Made by a program: the position numbers and the translations under genes. From Thermaurantimonas sp046295455 (GTDB lineage Bacteria > Bacteroidota > Bacteroidia > Flavobacteriales > Schleiferiaceae): a stretch of 64,000 nucleotides of DNA. Below are positions 8,952 through 16,901 of this stretch, one piece after another (within the stretch, counting starts at the first letter, position 1; every line of letters begins with the position of its first letter). Under the pieces are notes generated by a model. It ran no database searches, was not told the origin of the DNA, and was given only the letters and a program-made list of their open reading frames with translations. The stretch covers positions 1 through 64,000 of the forward strand of contig JBKBNI010000011.1 of assembly GCA_046295455.1 (NCBI GenBank), read 5' to 3'.

Positions 8952-10433
8952 ATGAAGCAAATGCAGCAGCATACAATCATGCTGTTTAATTCTTTAACTG
9001 GTAAGAAGGAACGTTTTGAACCGTTAAATTACCCGTTTGTGGGAATGTATGTATGTGGTCCGACCGTGTATAATGATGTACACCTGGGCAACTGTCGCAC
9101 GTTTATTTCTTTCGATGTGGTATTTCGGTACTTGCAGCACCTGGGATACAAAGTGCGCTATGTGCGAAACATAACGGATGCCGGACACTTAGAGAACGAT
9201 GCCGATGAAGGAGAAGACAAAATAGCCAAAAAAGCCAGACTCGAGCAGTTAGAGCCCATGGAGGTTGTACAGAGATATACTGTGGGATTTCACAGAATTA
9301 TGGAGCGATTCAATGTCCTGCCTCCTTCTATTGAGCCTACTGCTACCGGGCATATTGTGGAGCAGATTCAAATGATAAAAAAAATAATTGACCAGGGATT
9401 GGCCTACGAAGTCAACGGATCTATTTACTTCGATGTCAGAAAATACATGGAGCGCGAGTCTTACGGCGAATTAAGTGGTCGGAATGTAGATGAGTTGCTT
9501 GCTGGCACACGTGAGCTTGAGGGTCAAAGCGAAAAACGCAATCCCCTTGACTTTGCCCTGTGGAAAAAAGCTTTGCCAACCCATATCATGCGCTGGGAAT
9601 CTCCATGGGGCGAAGGTTTTCCGGGTTGGCACCTTGAATGTTCGGCTATGAGCACAAAATATCTGGGAGAGGTATTTGATATACACGGGGGAGGAATGGA
9701 TTTAAAGTTTCCGCATCACGAATGCGAGATCGCTCAGTGCACCGCTGCTCATCACAAGAAACCCGTGCGCTACTGGATGCATGCCAATATGCTGACCCTC
9801 AACGGAAAGCGAATGAGCAAAAGTACCGGCAATACTCTTCTGCCCCAAGACATCTTCACAGGTCAAAATCCCTTTCTCTCCAAACCGTACAGTCCGGCAG
9901 TTGTGCGCTTCTTCATGCTTCAGGCACACTACAGAAGTACACTTGACATCAGCGATGAAGCTCTGGCAGCCGCCGAAAAGGGCTTTCGCCGTTTAATGGA
10001 TACATTCACACTTCTGCGCGATATAAAACCCTCCGAAAAATCTACCATCGATGTACGTCTATCCGTACAAAAGGTGTACGATGCGCTGAATGATGATTTC
10101 AATACTCCGGTAGCCATCGCCGAATTATTTGAAATATCCCGGCTGATCAATCTTGTAAGGACCGGTCAGGAAACGCTCACAGCATCCGACCTGCAGTTGC
10201 TTTCTGATGCTGTCAGTACACTGGTTTCGAATGTGTTAGGTCTCGAAAAAGATCAGGCTTCCGTGAATGAACCCAATAAGTTTGACGCAGTGATACAGAT
10301 ATTGATTGAAATACGAAACAAGGCCCGTGCCGATCGCAACTTTGCTTTGTCTGATACCATACGTGACAAATTACTGAAAGTAGGTATTCAACTTAAGGAC
10401 TCTAAAGATGGAACCACTTATACATTCATATAG
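8952..10433 (+). CDS. cysS: Cysteinyl-tRNA synthetase
   Basis: Class I synthetase charging tRNA-Cys in the cytoplasm; 493 residues, near the usual 460-490. MYVCGPTVYNDVHLGNCRTF carries the first zinc-ligand Cys and the HIGH variant HLGN (about residue 43). The second zinc region GWHLECSAM and HGGGMDLKFPHHECEIAQ are present, and the KMSKS loop appears as RMSKSTGN near residue 286. Later Mets (residues 4 and 10) could also start the protein. Followed by yidD after three bases. Confidence 0.97.
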   Translation: MKQMQQHTIMLFNSLTGKKERFEPLNYPFVGMYVCGPTVYNDVHLGNCRTFISFDVVFRYLQHLGYKVRYVRNITDAGHLENDADEGEDKIAKKARLEQLEPMEVVQRYTVGFHRIMERFNVLPPSIEPTATGHIVEQIQMIKKIIDQGLAYEVNGSIYFDVRKYMERESYGELSGRNVDELLAGTRELEGQSEKRNPLDFALWKKALPTHIMRWESPWGEGFPGWHLECSAMSTKYLGEVFDIHGGGMDLKFPHHECEIAQCTAAHHKKPVRYWMHANMLTLNGKRMSKSTGNTLLPQDIFTGQNPFLSKPYSPAVVRFFMLQAHYRSTLDISDEALAAAEKGFRRLMDTFTLLRDIKPSEKSTIDVRLSVQKVYDALNDDFNTPVAIAELFEISRLINLVRTGQETLTASDLQLLSDAVSTLVSNVLGLEKDQASVNEPNKFDAVIQILIEIRNKARADRNFALSDTIRDKLLKVGIQLKDSKDGTTYTFI

Positions 10434-10436
10434 CCA

Positions 10437-10697
10437 ATGATGGGTTCCCTTGTCAATAAAGTGCTCGGCTCTGTGATCATTATTCCGGTACGGTTATATC
10501 AATATATGATATCGCCGTTCTTTCCCAAAGTCTGTCGTCACACCCCCTCGTGCTCCGAATACATGATCGAAGCCATAAAAATATGGGGACCTGCCAAAGG
10601 AGGGTGGCTTGGATTGAAAAGGCTCTCACGCTGTCATCCCTGGGGTACTCACGGATACGATCCTGTACCTAAAAAAACAAACCCTACCGACTCTTAA
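10437..10697 (+). CDS. yidD: Membrane protein insertion efficiency factor YidD
   Basis: An 86-residue protein with the YidD motifs CRHTPSCSEYMIEAI and CHPWGTHGYDPVP and an amphipathic N-terminus. It assists YidC-dependent insertion of inner-membrane proteins. Starts three bases after cysS, so the two are co-transcribed. A second in-frame ATG follows directly at 10440. Outside this window it is more often next to rnpA/yidC; here it rides with cysS. Confidence 0.93.
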   Translation: MMGSLVNKVLGSVIIIPVRLYQYMISPFFPKVCRHTPSCSEYMIEAIKIWGPAKGGWLGLKRLSRCHPWGTHGYDPVPKKTNPTDS

Positions 10698-11522
10698 TCA
10701 AATTCTGCTGAGTACTTCGAGGCCTCGCCGTATTACTTCTTCCATGACCCCATCCGGGTTGGTCGAAAATTCTCCGGTAATTCTATTGGCGAGGATTGCA
10801 TTGAGTGACACCGGCCGATGACCCAGCAGATTACTCAATGCATATATGCCTGCGGTTTCCATTTCCAGATTTGCAAGGTTTTTTTCGGATATAAAACCTC
10901 CACCTGTCCTCATCCAATCAAATAAAGTAGGTATCCTTACACTTCGTCCCTGTGGCCCGTAAAAACCAGATGTAGTCAAAGTATTACCCTTCATAAACCC
11001 TTCTCTTACAAACAAATCCAGCAATTCAGTATCTGAATCTGCCCGATAAGCAAAGACACCCTCTCGTACTTGTGTCAGCTCTCCGAAATCGTATCCCGAA
11101 TGCAATCCATCGACTCCCCAAGCTTCTGCACTGACAAGAAGGGTTCCTACGGGAATTTCAGGCCGGATTGCTCCTGATGTGCCCATTCTGCAGATGATCA
11201 AACTTTTTGGAAAAGGGTGCGCAATCCGCTCAGGCAGCAGTACATTGGCCAGGATATCCAATTCGTTGAGTACGATATCAACGTTATCTGTACCTATACC
11301 GGTCGAGATGACCGTCATTGCCTTTTTCCGATATATTCCCGTCACAGTCCGGAATTCTCTGTGCTGACGAATTATTTTTATTTGATCAAAAAATGCTGCC
11401 ACCCTATCAACACGACCCTGATCACCAACTGTGATGATTACATCAGCAATTTCTTCAGGTTTGAGATGCAGATGATAGATCGAACCATCGGGATTAAGTA
11501 TAATTTCTGCGAGATTTTGCAT
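10698..11522 (-). CDS. Nucleoside phosphorylase, uridine phosphorylase-like
   Basis: A 274-residue enzyme of the purine/uridine phosphorylase superfamily, splitting a nucleoside with phosphate in salvage. Seen: GDQGRVDRVAAFFD near the N-terminus, phosphate-site STGIGTDN, the core RMGTSGAIRPEIPVG, and the ribose-binding NLEMETAGIYAL. The start at 11522 is preferred over an in-frame ATG at 11567 because a perfect -7 box (11547-11554) lies between them. Its stop abuts the yidD stop (convergent). Substrate specificity is not proven. Confidence 0.85.
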   Translation of the reverse strand: MQNLAEIILNPDGSIYHLHLKPEEIADVIITVGDQGRVDRVAAFFDQIKIIRQHREFRTVTGIYRKKAMTVISTGIGTDNVDIVLNELDILANVLLPERIAHPFPKSLIICRMGTSGAIRPEIPVGTLLVSAEAWGVDGLHSGYDFGELTQVREGVFAYRADSDTELLDLFVREGFMKGNTLTTSGFYGPQGRSVRIPTLFDWMRTGGGFISEKNLANLEMETAGIYALSNLLGHRPVSLNAILANRITGEFSTNPDGVMEEVIRRGLEVLSRI

Positions 11523-11546
11523 AGTACATTTTGTTGCAGAGCTGTG

Positions 11547-11554
11547 CAAAAGTA
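11547..11554 (-). promoter_or_regulatory. -7 box (TACTTTTG) for the nucleoside phosphorylase
   Basis: The minus strand reads TACTTTTGCAC, a perfect TAnnTTTG, 24 bases before the ATG at 11522. It lies inside the longer open frame and thus decides the start codon. Confidence 0.6.
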
Positions 11555-11691
11555 TACTCATCTGCAAGAGCCTTGTTTATTCGAATGTATTCGTCCACCG
11601 GCCTTCCTCATTATCCATAGGCCGCATGTTTGAGATTTCTGGCTTAGTTCACCGGTATTTTAAATTTTAACCCTGATCATAAACAATAGAG

Positions 11692-11715
11692 TGTGGTCCT
11701 GAATGTGGTCCTGAA
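11692..11715. repeat. Perfect tandem duplication of a 12-mer
   Basis: TGTGGTCCTGAA occurs twice head to tail in the 306-base non-coding gap 11523-11828. Apart from the phosphorylase promoter, nothing else recognisable is seen in this gap. Confidence 0.8.
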
Positions 11716-11828
11716 AGATGTAGTAACCGAAAAAGGCTCTCAAAACTTTCAATTGAACGATACAGGTGTAATGGACTTATTTTTATCTTCAATTTCTAAT
11801 GAGAGACCTTCAATCAGGTAGAATCATA

Positions 11829-12338
11829 TCAATGTAATTTGACATAGGTCTGCACATTGGTAATACCCAAAGCTCCGCCATTTGAACTTCCAAATCCACC
11901 TTGTGGAGTAGGTGGCAATAATTGTATATCAGGAAACGTCTGAACGATTTCCAACCTCATGGTTTCACCAGAGATTTCAAAAATTCCCTCGCTGATCGTG
12001 GCGAATGGTATTTGCTGTTCTAACCGAATGCTCCAAATGTTGCCGACAACACTTCTGGACTGGGAATATATACCGGAAAATTGGCCTATTAATGCACCGT
12101 AAGCATCCCATTGGCGCTCTATATATGTATTATCAACCCTAAAATCAAAGAAAATGGAATCGATCTGATGCAGTGTCGAAAGCAGAATAGATATATTATC
12201 CCCTGAGGATTGCCATTTTCCACGAATTCCTAAAGACTGAGGAATACTCCCGTTTTGATTGCCGTCTTCTCTTTTACATCCTTGATTAAAAAGAAGGCAT
12301 AACAAAACTGTTGCGCAGATATTTATTGGAATTTTCAT
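11829..12338 (-). CDS. Hypothetical lipoprotein
   Basis: A 169-residue protein starting MKIPINICATVLLCLL with lipobox FNQGC (Cys about residue 21), so a lipid-anchored envelope protein. The body contains IRGKWQSSGDNISILL and TYIERQWDAYG, reminiscent of the small lipocalin-like repair/stress lipoproteins of Bacteroidota, but I cannot name a family. The longer frame from 12374 adds twelve polar residues before the signal peptide and is unlikely. A Gly/Pro-rich run sits near the C-terminus. Confidence 0.65.
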   Translation of the reverse strand: MKIPINICATVLLCLLFNQGCKREDGNQNGSIPQSLGIRGKWQSSGDNISILLSTLHQIDSIFFDFRVDNTYIERQWDAYGALIGQFSGIYSQSRSVVGNIWSIRLEQQIPFATISEGIFEISGETMRLEIVQTFPDIQLLPPTPQGGFGSSNGGALGITNVQTYVKLH

Positions 12339-12698
12339 TTTTATGAAATTAGTGTTTTTCCAATTGTAAGACAACTCAAATATCTAAAACAATGAAAAAT
12401 GAGCCAAAAAGTCAACATTTGAGTTTTTTTACTCGTTTACGGTGAAATTAATTAATATTTAATAGGAAGTCGGACTTTAAAATCACCACAAAAGATAAAA
12501 TCCCACACTCTACGGTGTACATTATACTCTGGGATCGATTGTTCGTCAAATCACTTAGACTCTGGTAAAGATTTGAACTAAGGCTTCCTGCATGAGCAAT
12601 CCCAGAACTTATTAAAAATACCTCAAGTATGCAGAGTATATGATTTTTTCATTAATGGATTTAGATGCATGATTTTAACATAAATTCACAAAGTGAGG
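12339..12698. other. Non-coding gap, no gene seen
   Basis: AT-rich stretch between the lipoprotein start and the rplM promoter. No tRNA, convincing hairpin, repeat or open frame with family signal is seen in either strand. Confidence 0.6.
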
Positions 12699-12728
12699 TT
12701 GGTATATTGAAAAATTCATGTACTTTTG
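12699..12728 (+). promoter_or_regulatory. Promoter of rplM-rpsI
   Basis: TTG at 12699-12701, a 19-base spacer and TACTTTTG at 12721-12728 form a canonical Bacteroidota promoter. It continues GCAGCCC, a string shared with the rpmB and hppA promoters. The promoter lies inside the long open frame that begins at 12665, so that upstream ATG cannot be the start of rplM. Confidence 0.75.
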
Positions 12729-12787
12729 CAGCCCAAATTTCGGTAAAATTAAACCAAAATTGGTCAAACGATTATAATTCGATAAAA

Positions 12788-13240
12788 GTGAACACGATAA
12801 GTTATAAAACTCTCACGGTTACACCGAATACCATGGATAAGAAGTGGTATGTAGTGGATGCAACCGGTGTGACGTTGGGAAGACTCGCGTCAGTAATTTC
12901 AAAAATTGTTAGGGGAAAGCATAAGCCATATTTTAGTCCTCACATCAACTGTGGCGATCATGTGATCGTAATCAACGCTGAAAAGGTAGCCTTAAGTGGT
13001 AAAAAAGCTACGGACAAACAATATGTCTTTCATACTGGATACCCGGGAGGTCAATACACACGAACTCCACGGGAGATAATGGTCAAAAGACCAGAACGTG
13101 TGGTGGAATTAGCTATAAAGGGCATGCTTCCAAAAAACAAATTAGGCCGAGATCTATTCAGAAACGTAAAAGTGTATGCCGGACCTGTTCACAATCATGA
13201 AGCGCAAAAACCCGAAGTTTTGAATATAAACGAATGGTAA
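12788..13240 (+). CDS. rplM: 50S ribosomal protein L13
   Basis: A 150-residue large-subunit protein. WYVVDATGVTLGRLAS, HINCGDHVIVINAEK and HTGYPGGQ are L13 signatures; the end RNVKVYAGPVHNHEAQKPE is also typical. I choose GTG at 12788 (VNTISYKT), which aligns with the phylum's usual MDTLSYKT start, and because the promoter at 12721-12728 precludes the ATG at 12665. First gene of the L13-S9 pair; its stop lies just before the S9 start. Confidence 0.95.
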   Translation: MNTISYKTLTVTPNTMDKKWYVVDATGVTLGRLASVISKIVRGKHKPYFSPHINCGDHVIVINAEKVALSGKKATDKQYVFHTGYPGGQYTRTPREIMVKRPERVVELAIKGMLPKNKLGRDLFRNVKVYAGPVHNHEAQKPEVLNINEW

Positions 13241-13248
13241 ACAACAAT

Positions 13249-13635
13249 ATGTCTATAATTCACGCAATAGGACGCAGAAAAACAGCTGTGGCAAGAGTAT
13301 TCTTAAAAGAAGGAAGCGGCCAAATCTCAATCAACGGACGCGAATTAAAAACGTTCTTGCCAACCGGAATCCTTCAGGCTAAGGTACTTCAGCCACTGAA
13401 ACTAACCGGAACTCAAGAAGCCTACGACCTTAAAGTAAGCGTCAAAGGTGGAGGAGTGACCGGACAGGCCGAGGCCATCCGCCATGCGATAAGTCGCGCA
13501 TTGTGTACAATCAACGTGGAATACAGACCGGTGTTGAAAGCCGAAGGCCTGCTTACAAGAGATCCCCGCATGGTTGAGCGCAAAAAATACGGACGTAAAA
13601 AAGCACGGAAGAGATTCCAATTCTCCAAGCGCTAA
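13249..13635 (+). CDS. rpsI: 30S ribosomal protein S9
   Basis: A 128-residue small-subunit protein: IGRRKTAVARVFL at the N-terminus and the basic C-terminal tail RKKYGRKKARKRFQFSKR that reaches the decoding centre. The start at 13249 (MSIIHAIGRRK) gives the family length; ATG at 13234 would overlap the rplM stop and add five residues. Co-transcribed with rplM. Confidence 0.95.
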   Translation: MSIIHAIGRRKTAVARVFLKEGSGQISINGRELKTFLPTGILQAKVLQPLKLTGTQEAYDLKVSVKGGGVTGQAEAIRHAISRALCTINVEYRPVLKAEGLLTRDPRMVERKKYGRKKARKRFQFSKR

Positions 13636-13747
13636 TGGTGCATTTAGCATCCAAACCGGTCGGATCAGAATACTCTGCTACCCACCGGTTGCTAAGTTAA
13701 GTGCTTAGTCAAAGGAAAGTAAATAACCAAACAATCTATATTAAAAT

Positions 13748-14518
13748 ATGAATCAAGAAGAAGTAGTTAAGGACTTGCTCAACTCGGGCGTTCATTTCGG
13801 TCACCTAACCCGCAAATGGAATCCTGCTATGGCTCCATACATCTTTATGGAGAGAAATGGAATACACATTATTGACCTCTACAAAACAGTTCAAAAGCTT
13901 GAGCAAGCTGGAGAAGCATTGAAGAAAATGGCAGCCAGTGGCAAGAAAATTCTCTTTGTAGCTACTAAAAAACAAGCTAAAGAAGCAGTATCTAGCCTTG
14001 CAACAGAGCTCAACATGCCCTACATAACCGAACGTTGGCCGGGTGGAATGCTTACCAACTTTATTACCATCCGTAAGGCGGTCAAAAAAATGACCAACAT
14101 TGATCGGATGAAGGCTGATGGCACATTTGACACACTTTCTAAAAGAGAAAAATTACAAGTAGATCGTCTTCGATCAAAACTTGAAAAAAATCTCGGATCA
14201 ATCGCAGACATGAGCCGTCTGCCAGCTGCACTGTTTGTTGTGGATATTAATCGAGAAGATATTGCAGTTAAAGAAGCACACAAACTCAATATTCCAGTAT
14301 TTGCCATCGTTGATACCAATGCAAATCCGTACGATGTAGATTTTCCAATTCCTGGGAATGACGATTCATCAAAATCTATCGCTAAGCTTTTAGAATATGT
14401 AAAAGGGTTTATTCTCGAAGGATTGAATGATCGCCGTAACGAAAAGGATAAAGGAAATACAGATAAGGTATCCAAAAGAGCTGCAAAAATGGCAATAGCC
14501 GATGAAGGCGAAGAATAA
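13748..14518 (+). CDS. rpsB: 30S ribosomal protein S2
   Basis: 256 residues with GVHFGHLTRKWNPAMAPYIF near the N-terminus, ERWPGGMLTNFITIRK in the middle and FAIVDTNANPYDVDFPIPGND, all S2 signatures. It is followed by tsf after a hairpin at 14552-14579. A 112-base gap separates it from rpsI, so it may have its own promoter, though none is obvious. Confidence 0.97.
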   Translation: MNQEEVVKDLLNSGVHFGHLTRKWNPAMAPYIFMERNGIHIIDLYKTVQKLEQAGEALKKMAASGKKILFVATKKQAKEAVSSLATELNMPYITERWPGGMLTNFITIRKAVKKMTNIDRMKADGTFDTLSKREKLQVDRLRSKLEKNLGSIADMSRLPAALFVVDINREDIAVKEAHKLNIPVFAIVDTNANPYDVDFPIPGNDDSSKSIAKLLEYVKGFILEGLNDRRNEKDKGNTDKVSKRAAKMAIADEGEE

Positions 14519-14551
14519 CACCTATACTTAATAATACGCTAACAAATACTG

Positions 14552-14579
14552 CAAGGGCAAAACCATAATTTTGCCCTTG
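14552..14579 (+). terminator. Long perfect hairpin between rpsB and tsf (attenuator-like)
   Basis: CAAGGGCAAAA-CCATAA-TTTTGCCCTTG: an 11-bp perfect stem with a six-base loop. No run of T directly follows, so full termination is doubtful; partial termination or an RNA-processing site between rpsB and tsf is the inference. Confidence 0.6.
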
Positions 14580-14617
14580 TCTATTTAATAATAACCTAAT
14601 AATCAATTACTTTTAAC

Positions 14618-15439
14618 ATGGCTAATATCACAGCAGCTGACGTAAACAATCTGAGAAAAATTACCGGTGCCGGAATGATGGACTGCAAAAAGGCACTCAC
14701 TGAAGCAGAAGGAGATGTAGAAAAAGCTATTGACATTCTCAGAAAAAAAGGTCAAAAAATAGCTGCAAACCGCGCTGATCGCGCAACTTCTGAGGGTTGT
14801 GCACTGGCAGCAGTAAGCAGCGACAACACCTATGGAGTAATCGTGGCTCTAGCATGCGAAACGGATTTCGTAGCTAAAAATGAAGGCTTTATCGCTCTGA
14901 ATAAGGCAATACTCGATCTAGCGCTGATGCACAGACCGGCTGATATGGAGGCTCTTAAAAGCCTAAACATTGATGGCATCACTGTATCGGAAAAATTAGT
15001 CGAACAGACAGGAGTAATAGGAGAAAAAATTGACTTAGCCGGCTATGCTGTCCTTGAAGGTAACTTCGTAACGTCCTATATTCACTCAAACAAAAAAATT
15101 GCGACACTGGTGGCCCTGAATGCTGAAGCTTCTGAAGCGGGAAGAGATGTAGCTATGCAAGTAGCAGCCATGAATCCAATAGCCTTAGATAAAAATTCTG
15201 TATCACAAGACGTTATAGACAGAGAACTTGAAATCGGCCGCGATCTTGCAAGACAAGAAGGTAAACCTGAAAATATGATAGATAAGATTGCTCAGGGCCG
15301 TCTTGGTAAGTTTTTCAAAGAAAATACTCTTGTGGAGCAAGAATTTATCAAGGAACCCAAGATGAGTGTAGCTCAGTACTTAGAATCTGTACAAAAGGGG
15401 CTAAAAGTAGTAGGTTTCAGACGGATCGCATTGGGATAA
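14618..15439 (+). CDS. tsf: Translation elongation factor Ts
   Basis: A 273-residue nucleotide exchange factor for EF-Tu. The N-terminal UBA-like domain shows LRKITGAGMMDCKKAL and the core TDFVAKNEGF motif appears near residue 85. IHSNKKIATLVAL and the C-terminal VEQEFIKEPKMSVAQYL are also typical. Placed after rpsB as in most bacteria and closed by the terminator at 15463. Confidence 0.97.
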   Translation: MANITAADVNNLRKITGAGMMDCKKALTEAEGDVEKAIDILRKKGQKIAANRADRATSEGCALAAVSSDNTYGVIVALACETDFVAKNEGFIALNKAILDLALMHRPADMEALKSLNIDGITVSEKLVEQTGVIGEKIDLAGYAVLEGNFVTSYIHSNKKIATLVALNAEASEAGRDVAMQVAAMNPIALDKNSVSQDVIDRELEIGRDLARQEGKPENMIDKIAQGRLGKFFKENTLVEQEFIKEPKMSVAQYLESVQKGLKVVGFRRIALG

Positions 15440-15462
15440 TATTCTGAAGATTTTTATTGAAG

Positions 15463-15493
15463 CCGTCACTTTAAAAGGTGACGGTTTTTTTTT
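15463..15493 (+). terminator. Terminator of the rpsB-tsf transcript
   Basis: CCGTCAC-TTTAAAAG-GTGACGG followed by nine T: a strong rho-independent terminator starting 24 bases after the tsf stop. Confidence 0.9.
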
Positions 15494-15494
15494 A

Positions 15495-15525
15495 TAAAAA
15501 AAGCTGCCTTTTCAGACAGCTTTTC
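15495..15525 (-). terminator. Terminator of the exbB-exbD operon
   Basis: Read on the minus strand: AAAAGCTGTCTGAAAAGGCAGC-type stem (AAAGCTG/CAGCTTT arms) followed by a T run, 28 bases past the last exbD stop. It lies back to back with the tsf terminator. Confidence 0.8.
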
Positions 15526-15552
15526 ATTACTATTTTACAATGTGATGAAGAA

Positions 15553-16032
15553 TTAGCGCTCTCCAAAAGGTTTACCCTTGATAGTTGAATAATTTATCTT
15601 TAGTGCCTGTGCCCTGCGAAGCTCAAATTTTAAATCCGTGATCAAACCCATTTTAACAGTTTTGTCAGCTTTAATGGATACTGTCATCAGAGGTCTTTCA
15701 GCTTCATTGCGTCGCTCCCTTTCATCTGTGATATATGGCCCTATGTCGTTTAACGTGGCAAATTGATCATTTAGCTGAATGCGTGGTTCTGTACCAAATT
15801 GAGATTGTAAAGTTTTGATAGGTGGACCTACATAGATATATGATACCAGGGATCTGCGCTCAAGCTTTACAATTTCGGTAGCAAAGGGCTTCCTGTTTTG
15901 AATTAGCAGTGTCACCTCACGCATAACAGTGGTCACCATGAAAAAGAACAAGAGCATAAATACAATATCAGGCAGAGAGGCTGTGGAAATAGCCGGCTGG
16001 CCTTTACCTGTTTTGCGTTTGAATTTTGACAT
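15553..16032 (-). CDS. exbD: ExbD/TolR-family biopolymer transport protein (second copy)
   Basis: 159 residues: short cytoplasmic N-terminus, one membrane helix with the conserved Asp (ASLPDIVFMLLFFFMVTT, about residues 18-35), then a periplasmic domain with VSIKADKTVKMGLITDL. ExbD subunits sit in the ExbB pentamer and convert proton motive force for outer-membrane transport. Start is two bases beyond the previous exbD stop. Last gene of a four-gene operon. Two different ExbD proteins in one operon is common in Bacteroidota. Confidence 0.9.
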   Translation of the reverse strand: MSKFKRKTGKGQPAISTASLPDIVFMLLFFFMVTTVMREVTLLIQNRKPFATEIVKLERRSLVSYIYVGPPIKTLQSQFGTEPRIQLNDQFATLNDIGPYITDERERRNEAERPLMTVSIKADKTVKMGLITDLKFELRRAQALKINYSTIKGKPFGER

Positions 16033-16033
16033 A

Positions 16034-16567
16034 TTACTTGAGTTTTACAGGTTCAGCTTCTGAAATTTTCATTGGGTAATAGTCTGCCACTTCTTTTGCT
16101 TGTGCTTCATTAAGAAGATTAAACTTCCTGCCAAATCTTTTCATTGACTCCTCGTCTCTAAGTTCGTTGTATGCCGCAGTAAGTTCGTTTTGTACAGCGA
16201 TGTACATTTCATAAGAAGTTCCACGGTCATTCTGTAGCGAAATCACATGTTTTTCCGGACTTTCAGATAGATTTTCTTCTCTGCCGAAATTCGATATATG
16301 CCTCTTTGCGTAATCTTTAAGATCACCAAGATCCATATATTGGTCATCTACCAGAAGGAGATCCTGACTGTTTACCAACACTCTAAGGATGTTTCTTTCT
16401 TTTATGGGCGGTTGCTCCGGCGGTTCACGTTCGTCATAGGGAGGCAGTTTCCTGGAGATACCGGAGTCTACATCCATAGTAGTAGTCACAAGAAAGAAAA
16501 TCAAAAGCAGAAAGGCAATATCTGCCATCGAGCCTGCATTGATTTCTGGCGCTGCTCTTCTAGCCAT
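16034..16567 (-). CDS. exbD: ExbD/TolR-family biopolymer transport protein (first copy)
   Basis: 177 residues: PEINAGSMADIAFLLLIFFL (about 6-25) contains the membrane Asp that carries protons. The periplasmic part is longer than in the second copy and has a charged loop (YDEREPPEQPP), consistent with a distinct partner. One base separates it from the genes on each side, indicating strict co-expression. Confidence 0.9.
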   Translation of the reverse strand: MARRAAPEINAGSMADIAFLLLIFFLVTTTMDVDSGISRKLPPYDEREPPEQPPIKERNILRVLVNSQDLLLVDDQYMDLGDLKDYAKRHISNFGREENLSESPEKHVISLQNDRGTSYEMYIAVQNELTAAYNELRDEESMKRFGRKFNLLNEAQAKEVADYYPMKISEAEPVKLK

Positions 16568-16568
16568 T

Positions 16569-16889
16569 TTATTTAAAAATTTTTGAAACCTCTACATATA
16601 TGATCGATACTACTGAAAGTAGGGCTAAAGCATAAAACGTAGTAAGACCTGTAGACACCATCTTTGATTTGCCTTCTGTAATGTTCATTGAAGACGGGAA
16701 GTTTACATAATCGCTTCCATCTGCAATAGCGTAGCCAATGATAAATATTACCACGAGGACTGCAATACCGATAAGTGCATTCTTAACCTTTGAAAAATGA
16801 GTAAACACTTTTGACAAGGCAAATGCAACGATAGCCGCCACACAAATACCTATCATGACGTAAGTGAGTATAATACCAAAATCAATCAT
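16569..16889 (-). CDS. Small three-helix membrane protein of the Exb operon
   Basis: 106 residues with three or four hydrophobic segments (about 5-27, 38-56, 83-101) and a short exposed stretch DGSDYVNFPSSMNITEGKSK. I do not recognise a characterised family. Its position between exbB and exbD, 12 bases after exbB and one before exbD, argues for a subunit or assembly factor of the complex (inference). Confidence 0.75.
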   Translation of the reverse strand: MIDFGIILTYVMIGICVAAIVAFALSKVFTHFSKVKNALIGIAVLVVIFIIGYAIADGSDYVNFPSSMNITEGKSKMVSTGLTTFYALALLSVVSIIYVEVSKIFK

Positions 16890-16901
16890 ACGACCTAAGT
16901 T

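Noticed and set aside
13651..13690. AACCGGT ... ACCGGTT inverted repeat after rpsI
   Set aside because: Only 7 bp with a long loop and no T run; not a convincing terminator.
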